Positions 43,083-54,575 of a DNA stretch of 64,000 nt are shown here, in pieces. Each line of letters opens with the position of its first letter. The stretch's first letter is position 1. This DNA comes from Selaginella moellendorffii (Eukaryota; Streptophyta; Lycopodiopsida; Selaginellales; Selaginellaceae). Where the stretch lies: contig NW_003314335.1 of NCBI RefSeq assembly GCF_000143415.4, positions 278,113 to 342,112 on the forward strand. Reading direction: 5' to 3'. A program made the position numbers and the translations under genes. A model generated the notes under the pieces. It was not told the DNA's origin. It made no database searches and was given only the letters and a program-made list of their open reading frames with translations.

Positions 43083-44700
43083 GTGAACTTGATGAATTTG
43101 GAGTTTCAATCTTTAGTTGAAATAAGTTTTAAATTTGAAGAGAACACAATACAGCCACAACCACAAGCTTAACCTCAATATTATTCTTAAGAAGTTTCAA
43201 AAATAAAAAATAACAAACATGTAAAGATTACAAATATTTGGTCAAAGGAAATAAAGGCAATATACTCAAAAGCATTATAGTTAAAGGTGAAAGTTAAAAG
43301 TGTCAACATTAAGCAGCAATATCATCATCACAAGTATATAATTCTCAATTATGGAATTAATAATATAAAAAAAAAGGTTTATAACATCACAATCAACTAC
43401 AATTATGCATACTTCTTTTAACATCAGACTTTTGGTAAGCCTTTCATCCCTTGCATATGTATTTTGTATATTGTATGCTCTTTGGGTGGATCTAAATGTT
43501 AAACTTTTGATTCATCACCCTGCAATGTTTGAATATGAGGTATTTATAATATTGCAAAAAAATTAGATAGTGATATTTTATTCAAACTTAATATAAGATA
43601 AATAATTTTTTACTTATAAATTACATCTAAAAAACCATATAGATTTTCTTATAATAAGATTTTATATAATGATAAAATTTAATATAAATATACATTATAA
43701 ATTAGAGAATTCTTACTTAAATAATTAGTATAACTATTAAATATTAAATATTAAAATAATAATTCTTTCATAAATATGTTGATAAAGAAAAACCTCTATT
43801 AGTAACTATTGCTACTAAGATTACATACTTGTAGTTTATAGATATCTAAATATTATTAAAATTATTCATTAAGTATAAAATACCTATTTAATGTAAATGT
43901 TGACACTAAACTCATAACAGATTAATTTTTAGTGTGCCAAAATATTATAAAGATATTCTTGTTAACCACTGGCTCCCTATTGACATTGGTAAATCTTAAT
44001 AAAAGTTTTGCATATATGGTCTATTGCAATATAAATACCATTTATTTAATTAGTTAGAAATTTAATTAGTTTATTTAATAAACCCTATATATATTTCTAA
44101 CTATTTAATTAGTTAAAAAAGAGGTAAACCTGAAGAATTTAGAGTTTTGTTAAATATGTTTTCAATTTGAAGAGAACACTTTACAACTATAACCACAAGT
44201 TCAAAATCAACACTTTTTTTAAGAAGTTCCAAAAATAAAAAATAACAAATATGTAAAGCTTATAAATACTTGGCCAAAGGAAGTAAAAATAACATATTCA
44301 AAGGCATCATAGTTGAAAGTGGAAGTTAAAAGTGTTAATATCAAATAACAATATTACCATCACAAAGTATATAATTCTTAATTATGAAACAAATATTTTA
44401 AATAGAAAGGTTTACAACATCACAATTATCCAATTCCCAAGTTGTACTTGTGCATACTTCCTTCAACGTTAAATTTTTTGGTAACTTCTTAATCCTTTAC
44501 AAACATATGTATTTTATATATTGTATACTTCTTGGGTTGGATCCAAATGTTAATTTTTGGATTTATCACTCTGCAATGTTTGAATATAAGATGTTCATGA
44601 CATTGAGAAAGAATTCTATATTAATATTGTATTTGAATTTAATATAATATAAAAACATTTATTTATATATTATACCTAAAATAACATAGAGAATTTATTT
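43083..44700. repeat. Two diverged direct repeats of about 550 bp
   Basis: 43125-43660 and 44160-44700 share a long collinear series, including AGTATATAATTCT, AAGGTTTA(T/C)AACATCACAAT and CTGCAATGTTTGAATAT. Spacing is about 1.04 kb. They could be LTRs of a small AT-rich element or a segmental duplication. No coding sequence is seen. Confidence 0.75.
43750..43960. repeat. Dispersed AT-rich repeat, copy 1
   Basis: It shares an ordered set of words (AAAACCTCTATT, TCTAAATATTATTAAAATTA, CTATTTAATG/AAAAATGTT) with 55790-55985. The copies are strongly diverged. Confidence 0.6.
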
Positions 44701-45204
44701 TAATAAGCTTTTAAGTATAATCACTAAAAGAATCTGATAGCCAGTCAACCAAATAATATAGTTTAGAACTATAATTTATTTAAATCTATTTGGAAAAAAG
44801 AGATGATGTTGGCAAGAGTAATTATAACACAATGATGAGTATCTTAGGCACAAGAAAGGTGATAATGAACTTTTTTATGAAAAAAAATCTAAAGTAGCAT
44901 AAGAAGTAACAAGAAATCACTTTGCAAGATTAGGTGTTTTAGGAAATAAATATGATCAATGAGAATGAATGCTATAGTTCACAAAAAATAAAGAGTGATA
45001 TATCAAAAAGTGTTGAAAAATGTTATAAGAAAACTTAACAAAAGGAAGAAAACCATCTTAATTATTTTATTTAATTAATAAAGTTTTTGTTTAATATTTT
45101 GATAAAATTTTAATATATTTATATATATATGGGGCCACCAAGGACCTCAATCTTAACATGTGATATGATTCCTTTAACTAACTAATAGAGTTAAGCGCGA
45201 AACT

Positions 45205-45345
45205 TCTCTAATACCAAATATAAACTCCTGAATTTAAACTTTCCAAGATGTCACCCAACCTAATATTACTCAAACCCAAGGACCCCTAAGTATCCCAAAA
45301 TTGTTAACCGATTGGGAAAGAAGATGCATTTTTATTCATGGATCC
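45205..45345 (-). mobile_element. Cassandra-like LTR relic with 5S-rRNA-like sequence (copy A)
   Basis: Read on the minus strand, GGGTTTGAGTAATATTAGG and GTTGGGTGACATCTTGG resemble the 3' half of plant 5S rRNA. About 20 bp further comes an LTR-like end followed by TTTGGTATTAGAG, close to a tRNA-Met primer site. A 5S-containing LTR next to that primer site is the signature of Cassandra TRIM elements (established). It is decayed. Confidence 0.55.
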
Positions 45346-46927
45346 TTTCCTTTTATTTTTGAAATCATTCTTTTTGGTTGTTTATAGAATATTAAAATAG
45401 TGCCAAACTTTATATAGCTCCATTTATTTTATATATTAAGAGGAGTGAAGGAATAAATGCATAAAGTAATATTAGATTAGTCCTAGTGATTTCAACATTC
45501 CAATGCCAAGATTAATATTCATTGACTTTTGCATTATAAAATTTACCTTATGGATGTGTTAATGAGGATATTATGGGTTGTACCATAAGTTCCTTAGTGT
45601 GCTTTTGAACTTTTGCTTCTTGGTTTTAAACTCAAAAGTTTATCTCCATCTCTTTGCTTAATGGCTCAAGGCTTTAAAACTCAAGCCCTACTTCATTGCC
45701 TTTATCAGTGTTATGTTCTGCTCTATGGTTATTACTATAAGATAAAGGATGAAAACCATGTATATTATATTAAGTCACCAGTATACTAAAATCTTTATGA
45801 CTATTCCAATGTTATTCCTTACTTTTATTCATTTTCTCTTTAATTGTATACTTAGAAATTACTTTATACACTTATTATTTTGCTCCTTAGTTATATATTC
45901 AAGAGTTTATCTTTGTCCCTTCGATCAATAGCTTAAAGCTCTAAAACACAAGCCCCATTCTATTACCCTTGACACACATGTCCAAAAGTTAGATTTTACT
46001 CTATGGTTATCCTAACCATTTAAATAGTAAAACATCTAATGTTAGATAGTAATTTACTATAGTTAAAATGATTATAAAAATATTTATTAGTTTATGGCAC
46101 ACATCCTCAATTGATCTCAAGCTATAGTGCATTTAGTTTTCACCTTTCATAATAGTTAAATAAGGAGAAAAAATGATCCACAATCACAATAAGCTAATCT
46201 AAAGGATTTGCCTCTATAAATATAACTCACCCTGTTTCACATGCACTACACTCACACCCCTATTCCTTATAAAACAACTAGTTATCCACCTATATTGTAA
46301 TCCAATACAATAAATACCTATTTTAATTTTATTAGTTAACATTAAATATATACCATTTGCTTTGATACCACATATAGTACACTTTATCTGTCTTCCTTTA
46401 AGCCAATTGGAAAAGGGGCAATTGCTTAATAAGAGAGCATTTAATACCTATTTTATTCCTATACATCCCCCAAGTTTTTAAGAATTCACAATGTTAGTAT
46501 ATCTAAAGTTCATCCTCTAATCAACAAAGAAATACATATTCAGATAGATGAGGATAATAGCAAGAATGAATATAAATGTTAACAAATTGAATACAGCTTT
46601 AATAATAGAAAAGCATAGCATCTTTTATGATAATTTATATAAGGGAGAGTGATTTTCAAAATGTCCTAAATAAAGTGATAGTAGAAATTTCTAAAGCCAA
46701 GTTAATAATAAACATTACAAAGAGGTTAAGTGTTACTATTTAAGAATGATGAAAACTTTGGTAAGATTTATAATGATGCTATGTGAAGAAATAAAAACTT
46801 TATTGAGATTTAATTAAAAAATCATTTCTAATATCATAGAAAGGTTATGTTGTAGAAGGTGTTTGAGAACAAAGTGAATATCATAATTGTGTTTTTTTTG
46901 TCTTAACAAAATGTTATTAAAGTAGAT
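45346..46927. other. AT-rich relics of LTR-element internal and LTR pieces
   Basis: 45535-45600 resembles internal sequence of the non-coding element at 40462-40530 (TTATGGATGTGTT...). 45710-45760 and 45975-46015 resemble its LTR 3' end. 46365-46535 matches 35094-35270. No gene is seen. Confidence 0.55.
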
Positions 46928-47851
46928 TGTCGCAAATGTGACTATGGATATTGAAAGTTATTTATCGATTAATACTTTTGGATATTTTTTCCTACGGAAA
47001 GAAGTCAATATTGTGTTGTGGGGTTAATTTGGCATTTTGAGTGTACTTAGACTGGACAAACATAAAGACATAATTTCTACATGCTATTAGCTAAACATAT
47101 TTAACCTAGTAAGGAGTTCCTATCTTATTTTGTCTTGCATTAGCTAGTGACAAAAACCTTTATGTATTGAGATTAGTTCCTCAATATCACAAAATAATAA
47201 TTTACTATATTTGCTAAACACCCTTACTATCATTCCTCATATGTTGGTCCAATTTGGTCCCAATGCCTATTTATAGAAAGCTTTTAGATTTTCTAGTTAG
47301 AATTATAAATAGAATGTAGAGATTGTCTTGAACATGATGATATTGTTCTTGCATCCAAATTCGCAATCTAACACCATTTTATATTTAGTAAGTTTTCATG
47401 ATTGCTTTAAAGACTAACTCTTGAGACTAGGGTGAAAGCCTTAGCTTGGGTATAAGCTCAAGCTCCATACCATATTAGCTGGTGGAGTATTTATATATTT
47501 ACATTAAAGCATTGATATACTAAACTAATATTAGACTTTGTTTAGCATTGTTTTGCATACTAGTCTTGGCATTGAGATATTCAATGCTTTAGGATTGTTT
47601 TTATGTTGCTTTGTGCTCCTGTCTCTTTGCTTGTTAGGTTGAATGCTCATAAGTCATCCCATGCTCTGGTTCTTTTGCTCTTTGATTATATATTCAGGAA
47701 TTTGGCTTTATCCCTTCATTTAGTGACCTAAAGTTTTAAAACTTGTCCAATTTATTGCCCTTAGACATGTGGCTAAGGGTTTAAGTTCTGCTCTATAGTT
47801 ATTATATGGTAAATCATCATAGGATAAAGGGTGAAAACCATATATGCTACA
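46928..47851 (+). mobile_element. Old solo LTR of the non-coding element family
   Basis: It starts TGTCGCAAATGTGAC and ends ATATGCTACA, collinear with the 1.15-kb LTRs but shorter and much more AT-rich. Most differences look like C-to-T or G-to-A changes. Flanks TAGAT and TAGAA match at four of five bases, consistent with a decayed target duplication. No internal region is present. Confidence 0.8.
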
Positions 47852-49575
47852 TAGAAAAAAAATTTAAAAATCACAAAAAAGCATAATTTTTCCTGTGTTT
47901 GAAAATAATTAAAGCATTGGTCATATCAAAAGGCCTCACTATATACTTATAACAAATATCGAACACTATAGCCACCCTCCCAATACAAATTAAATTTAAG
48001 TCAATTTTGGTGAAGAATTGACTTTTTAAGAGATACTCTAACATCTCATGAATTAGCAAATATAGGTATTAATTTGGGGTAGTGGATAATCAACCACTTG
48101 ATAAAGAAAGGATTTTCTTTAGATGAAAAAGAAAGCTACATTAGCAAGAGTAAGAGATTGAGAATGTTAAATAAACTATTTGAAAGGCTTTTTAAAATGT
48201 TTATGAAAAGCCTCAAAATCCACCAATAAAAGATTATAGATTAGAATAAATGGTAGTGATTTCCCCTCCAAAAAATTGATTAAAGCTGATAACATTGGCA
48301 TTCTCCTTCAATGTTTAATTTGTGTTGAATTGGTAAATAGTAGACAAAATGCTATGCTCATTATACACGATATTGAGTCTAGACTGAGTTAGTTGAAAAT
48401 ATAAGGTTGTAGGATTTGTTATAACATTTCCTCAACATTTTTTCCATTATAAAGATTTTTATTTCTTAGTCTTTTTTTATTTGAGTTAGTGTTTGGCAAA
48501 TCCTGCCTTTCTGTAAGTTTTTCTCATGTTAATTTTAAGTCTTATATCTTTTTAGTTGGGTTTTAGGGTGATAGTTATTATGATTTTGGTTCTGTTTCTA
48601 CTATATTCATTCATCCAATATTTTCCAGTGTTAATATTAAGCGCACATTTTTTTTAGGTTTTTTAGCATACCAATTTTCAAGAAGATATTGTTGGTATTG
48701 AGAAATTTCTTGACTTGGTATAACTTTTGATTGCAGAGCATTAAGATTTGACATAAGTTAAAGGAGAGGAAATAAGAAGATATCAATCATAAAGTGTTTA
48801 AATTGTCAAGGGTTACTTATCAAGAGAAGGGGAGATGAGCAAATTATTGATAAAAAAATAAAGAAAAGAGGAAAGATGAATTTATATTGAAACGCCTTAA
48901 AATACAAAAATTCTAGAAACTTTTGATAAATTACCTTAAGCTAATTTAGGCATTAATATTAAGTATTCATACATGACTTGAATTCAAATTTTATGAGCAA
49001 AGGTTTGAGGTTCAAATCTTATAATGGATAATGATGGCAAAATATACTTCAAAAAATACACTTTGAGTGTATTAAATATTTAATTGCTTATTTATTCTTT
49101 CTGACATATGGGCTATGAGTAAGTGTCATCATTAATAATAGAGTACGAAGAGTAGTATTGAAGAAATCAAGTGACCTATCAAGTGTAGTATTATTATTAT
49201 GTTTTTAATAACATGTATGATTTAATATACACAGTTAAACCAAGTGTTACTTCAATACAAAATGTAGCAGTTTATTTTTTCCTCAAGAGGACAAGCTTTA
49301 ACTATGGTATGAAGCATTGGAATATTCTACTAATTAGCAATAGTAGTGATAATAAGAACAAGTTTATTTGTCAAGTAAAATATATTTTAACTTTATAGTA
49401 GGTTTATTATAGTAAAATAATAATAGAAAGATATCTAGTAAAGTAATATAAGAGTTTATCCTATTTTTAACACTTGGCTTAATAAGATAAACTTGTTTTA
49501 GTATAAAAATGAATTATTAATGAGGTTTCTATAAAATTAATACTAATGACAATTCATATACACTACATTCTATTC
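47852..49575. other. AT-rich DNA without a recognised gene
   Basis: Stops in all frames; only short open frames. No RNA or terminal repeat is recognised. Confidence 0.5.
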
Positions 49576-50047
49576 ATGTTTTTGTATTCATATTTTATCA
49601 TATTTGTAAACAGCAGCAAGGTAAGAGTTTGATTACTTAAGTATAGTTAATATGCATAATCTAACTTAAGAAAATCTTAACTAGTGTGATTATACAATTA
49701 GTATACAAACTGGATGTGTAGACAAAGCAGGAACCGATGCTAATATTAATATTTTTTTTTTCTCTTTACAAGGGCATCTGTTACCATTTTTTAATATAGA
49801 TAACAAAGATAATAATTTTGAGAAATGTCAGCTTGACACATTTCATGTTCAGGGAGATTGTTTACCTAATGAAGATAAGATATGTAGAATGATTATAGAA
49901 CGGGATAATGCTGGTCGATATCAAAATTGGTATATTGATTGGATACAAATTACAGGAGCAGGAAATGGCCCTAAAAAATTTGATGTGGATGCTTGGCTTG
50001 ATAATGATAACCAGCATAAAGATATTGATTTATGCAAAGGATTATAA
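49576..50047 (+). CDS. Small secreted PLAT/LH2-domain protein (two exons), paralogue
   Basis: Exon 1 at 49576-49620 and exon 2 at 49685-50047, with a 64-bp intron (donor AAG|GTAAGA, acceptor AACTAG, phase 0); 135 aa. Exon 1 encodes 15 residues, MFLYSYFIIFVNSSK, a hydrophobic signal-peptide core. Exon 2 reads 120 codons without a stop: CDYTISIQTG, AGTDANINI, FNIDNKDNNFEKC, ICRMIIERDN, a YQNWYIDWIQI strand and FDVDAWLD. The six cysteine positions match the paralogue at 1787-2252, and the intron sits at the same residue. Exon 2 aligns with that gene with no gap until the C-terminal part. Codon use is AT-rich. Being intact inside decayed repeats argues for selection. PLAT domains bind lipids or proteins in stress responses (family knowledge); the target here is unknown. 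Confidence 0.8.
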
Positions 50048-52400
50048 TATTTCTGGTATAATTAAAAAAGAGAAAAGATATATTAGAGGTAGAAAAAATA
50101 AATAATCTCATAAATAATTAGTTCTTTTAAGCTGGTTTATGATATGATATAAAATAATATAACACAATAAAATTATCCTACTTAATTTATTTAGTCTTAT
50201 AGATTTTATTTGCCATCAAAGCTCTAGTTGTTTTTATATAAATTAATATGGAAAAATAGTAATTTATTTAGTATATATATTCTATATAAATAGATTCTAA
50301 GATAAATAAAAAATCCATTTATACAATCATGGATTTATATATAAAAGTAGTAAAAAACCCAAGACTAAGAGCTTAAATCTCAAGTAAACACCAAACACTA
50401 GATAAAGACCAATATTTGGCATTTCTTTTACTTATTTATAATGTAATATTTCATATCAAGAAAGAAAGATAATTCACAATTATGTATTTACAGACAGATT
50501 AGTTAAGCTAAGCTAAGCTTGTTTTATCTAATCCCAACCATTCAAAAAACCACTTAAGTACTATGAAGTGGTATAAGATCTTTATACTTCTAAATATATT
50601 AGCATTTTTTCGCATGGCTATATATCCTTGTGTGAGTGCATAAAATATGGAAATAAATAACAAAAACATGTCTGGATTGAAAATAATCCAATAGCTACAA
50701 GATCCCACAATGCTAATAAAAGTATTAGGAAAAGACACTAGAGGATATATAGGTGGTATTAATTATTTCTAATCCTTTTATACAAATTTATGGAGGATTG
50801 GCTTATTGAATATTATATTAAACCTTATAAACTTGTAGACTAACTTGCCACAACACCCAATAGTCCCTTCCATTGAGCAAATAACCCTTTACACAAACTA
50901 TATACTATAAGATAGACTCTACTTGAACAAATGGAAGAATATTCATCAAAGTCAAACCCAAGTCAGGAATAAGACTTATGAACATTGTAAATGAGACACC
51001 TCCAAGTGGTCAAATGTGTGGTTAAGTGACTAAAGTAAAATCAAAAATTAATTGCTTACAATTTGGTATTAAAGTTATTCCCTAATCTAACTTTTATTAG
51101 TGGTTAAATATATCACCATTTGTATTGGCATTGGAAGGTCTTTATTTTTGAAGAGTAATATGTCAAGATAGCATGACTCTCCACTTTAGTTCATACATGA
51201 ACATGTATATAATGTGGTGGATAGAAAGGGGTCAATAAATAAATGACTTTAGATCTTGGGAATAATAGAAAATTTTCCTCAAAGAGTTGAAAATGTGATT
51301 TATATAAGTGTTTGATTTAGCAAATTTGCTAATGTAGTTATGGTAAACAACTATAGTTGGGATCACAAAAAGGATAAAGACTCCAAAACAATAAAGGAGT
51401 CACAAGATAATACTTATATAGTTAAGGATGATATCTATGAATTTGAGTCTAGAGTTAATGATTATGAAAGGTTAAATATGAATGAAGACACATTTATGGT
51501 GGCACCTCAAAAATAGCTATGAAACTAGGACCTTACAAGACGTAGATTAACAAATTTTAAAATTTAGATGACTCAATAAAGTCAAGGGATAAAACCAAAC
51601 CATAAAAATCAAAGGGCATAATTGAAAATAGTTATATAAGTTGGGAGTGGAGAATCAAGTGGGTGTTCAAAATGTTGTTACTGACAATTGTATTGCTATG
51701 GAAAGTTTAAAATATGGAATCGTCTATATTAGACTTTATAGCCATTAGAAAGCTTACGAAAGAAGAAGCATTAGCAAGTTAAGAAACAAAAAATTTTCAA
51801 TGTTCAAAAAGATAATTTTAGGTAAATTAGTACCTAAAAAGACAAATGTAAATGATTTATAAAATTGCACAAAATTAAAATGGTACAGCAGAAGCATGGT
51901 CTTAAAACTTGCCATAAAGTGATGTTATCAAGGTTAGAGAGGTAGTTCTTGTGGGTTCAAACAAATGACTTTCAATAAAAGTCAATATTTAAGGACTTTC
52001 ATGCTTATGCAAAGAATTATATTATATTGGTTAGGTGACTTGCTAAGTAGAATTGACAAGTTGGAGGAATGAAAACCCTAGTTGAATCTAATAACTTAAA
52101 AAGAGTGGCCCATGAGGCCAAGCATAGGGGAGTCCATGCATGATCATAAGTAAGTCAATTAACTTGTCAAGTGAGAGGATTTGGAAGCTCAGAGGAATTA
52201 AATTCCTAAGTGATGATTCATAACACACGTTGGATTAAGTTGGTGCATCGGCATAGGGAGTCACACCAAACATCCTAGGTAATGCCATCTGCAAATGCAT
52301 ATACAAAAGTTAGGTTTGAGTTTCAACCGTTTAGTTTTTGGGTTTGAGTCCCAACTTACTAGGGTGTGATGATAATTTGGAATATAAAGACACTCATTTT
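50048..52400. other. AT-rich decayed DNA
   Basis: No open frame of note and no recognised element ends. Texture is the same as the flanking relic repeats. Confidence 0.5.
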
Positions 52401-52407
52401 TGGTAGT

Positions 52408-52710
52408 CATGGACTCTTAGTAAGAAGGCTAGTTTGGGCACACTGCTAAATGGGGATGCCCTGGAGTCATAATACATGGTTAGAGTGTTTAATGTGAAAA
52501 CTCAACATATCTAGCTTACTTTAGTGCAATTGATATTGAGGACCTGGTAAATGAAATGGGAACACCTAGTCTCAATTGCTATGGACTTTTGGTCAAAAGG
52601 GTTAGTTTGGGTGCAACACTAAGTGTGAGGATGCCCTCGAGGTCGTGGTTAATAATTTAGAGATCTGGTAGACATAATACATATTGATAAACCCATTAAG
52701 CTATCTATGT
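52408..52710. repeat. Short tandem duplication in decayed DNA
   Basis: 52408-52515 and 52586-52710 share ATGGACT(C/T)TT, AAGG-TTAGTTTGGG and GAGGATGCCCT(G/C)GAG-type blocks in the same order, about 175 bp apart. Function is unknown. Confidence 0.5.
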
Positions 52711-53299
52711 GGGATCACTAAGTGATTCCATGGCTAATAATCAAAGGCAAAGCTCCTTGGCGGGTTAAGGAATGGTATTTTTGATTCTTGAACAAATAAT
52801 ATGATGTGATTTAGTCAAGGTGACCAAATGGGAAATATGCCTAAAGGAAATAAGCTATGACAATGCAATGGTATTGTAAGAAAGTAATCTCTAAGGAAGG
52901 ACTCATAAAAAGGTTGCAATATTAAGCCGTGGGTAGAGCCCATAGCAGAAAATGTTAGAGAGATTTATTAAGGGTGAACACCCAAACCAAAGCCTTTATT
53001 ATAGAACAAAAAGAATACCTCAAGGATAGAAATAGTGATCTTATGTTGCCTTATGCAACAATCAAAGGATAGGAGCAAAAGACTAGTGGCCAAGAATAAG
53101 CTTTAAAAAAAATTAGAAGGAATCCAAATGATAAGTTATGCAACGAATGCTCATATAGTGGATGCTAACAAATTGTGGGAAAGGAAATATATTTTTAAAG
53201 ATGGATTTCCCAAATCCTTCAATATAGTAAAGGTGAAAGCTCCAAGAGATGGAGCAACAAAGTAGCCAAATAATAGGGATATAAACAACTCTAACACAA

Positions 53300-53445
53300 A
53301 TTATGGATAAATCAAATTAAATGTTTAGTGGCACGAAGTAAAAAAGAGGATAATAGTGCCCTCAATTGAAAGACTTTCTAGGATGGGAAAGTGAAGTTTG
53401 CACAACATATGCAATTCAAGGTGTCAGAAACACAAGTAAGATTGA
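53300..53445. repeat. Inverted copy of 55490-55640
   Basis: AATTATGGATAAAT, GCACGAAGTAAAA-AGAGGAT and TTTGCACAACAT-TGCAATTCAA occur here and in reverse complement at 55490-55640, so fragments of one repeat family lie in opposite orientation about 2.1 kb apart. Confidence 0.65.
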
Positions 53446-54424
53446 AATAGAAAAAGTGTCTTTAACAAATTTAGTAAGAACTAAATGAACAAAAGGAAAG
53501 AACCATCACATATAATTTAATAAGACTTTAAGTTGAAGAAATTATGTTCCTTAAAGGATGGAAAGGCATGGTGAGCCTTTAGTGTTGAATCATTGATGAA
53601 TATTGGCTTGGTACTAAGGAAAATTATAACTCATGATAGGTTTACTTTATGAAATGGTTTATCATTCAATAAAGGTATTGTAAGCAACTAAATTTTCATT
53701 TTTACTTTAGTTACTTAACGACACCTTTGACCATTTGGAGGAGTCTCACTCACAACCTCCATAATCCCATTCTTTACTTAAAGACATGTTAGCCCCATAA
53801 ATGGCATCTATGCCATTTAGCCTTTGCACTTGGTCTAAATGCTTCATATGTCTGATCCCATGATAGACTAACGAAAGGTACCACTAACATTTCAGCCTAT
53901 TATGGTAAGGCCATATCCATTTACTCTCGTTTCATTGGTAGTCCAAGACCACTTATGCCATATTCCCATTCTAAAAAATTGGGCCATTTATCCATAAGTG
54001 GTCATCTTAGGACCACATCTTAATATTCTTAGGATGCTTAGAGACATGAAGAATACTCTTCCCCACTATTTCTTCTTCAATCCCCACCACGTCCCTTTCC
54101 ATCCACAGCCATGCTCGCCAACACTGCCATTAGATTAGGGCCCAAAAGCTCGACCACTAAGTCCCATTAACCTCTGGGACTTGTGACTGTATCCTTAGTC
54201 ATTACACAAGAGGATTTTCCACAGTTTGGGATTTTGGGATGACATTTTGAAACACCATAGCCCTACACAAACCTCATATGTACTCTCTTCAGCTTCTACC
54301 CTTAGGTGCCCTGGTTATGTGGCTAGAGTGAGGTTTCGATGAGCCATACCAAGTATCCAAGTAAGTAGTGTCACCCACGCTTCGATTGAGAGTATCGATC
54401 ATTCGATCTCCTGGGAGAGCTAAA

Positions 54425-54575
54425 TGTAAGCTCTTGAATTTGAACTTGTCAGGAGGTCATCCAACCCAGTACTATTCAAACCCAAGGATGCTTAACCCCA
54501 AATATTCTAAGACCCTTAACCGATTGGAAAAAGGGGTGCACTCTTATTTATAGGCCCTTTCTTTTTATATTTAAA
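54425..54575 (-). mobile_element. Cassandra-like LTR relic with 5S-rRNA-like sequence (copy B)
   Basis: On the plus strand, CAGGAGGTCATCCAACCCAG followed by TACTATTCAAACCCAAGGAT and GCTTAAC is the reverse complement of the 3' half of plant 5S rRNA,; hand alignment with the remembered consensus matches about 40 of 52 positions. It is also collinear with copy A at 45205-45345, including CCGATTGG downstream. The adjoining TTACA could be an LTR end (minus strand), but the primer site is lost. Confidence 0.6.

Noticed and set aside
49908-50105. 65-codon frame starting at ATG 49908
   Set aside because: It is the wrong frame of the PLAT exon; the PLAT reading has family motifs and a matching upstream exon.
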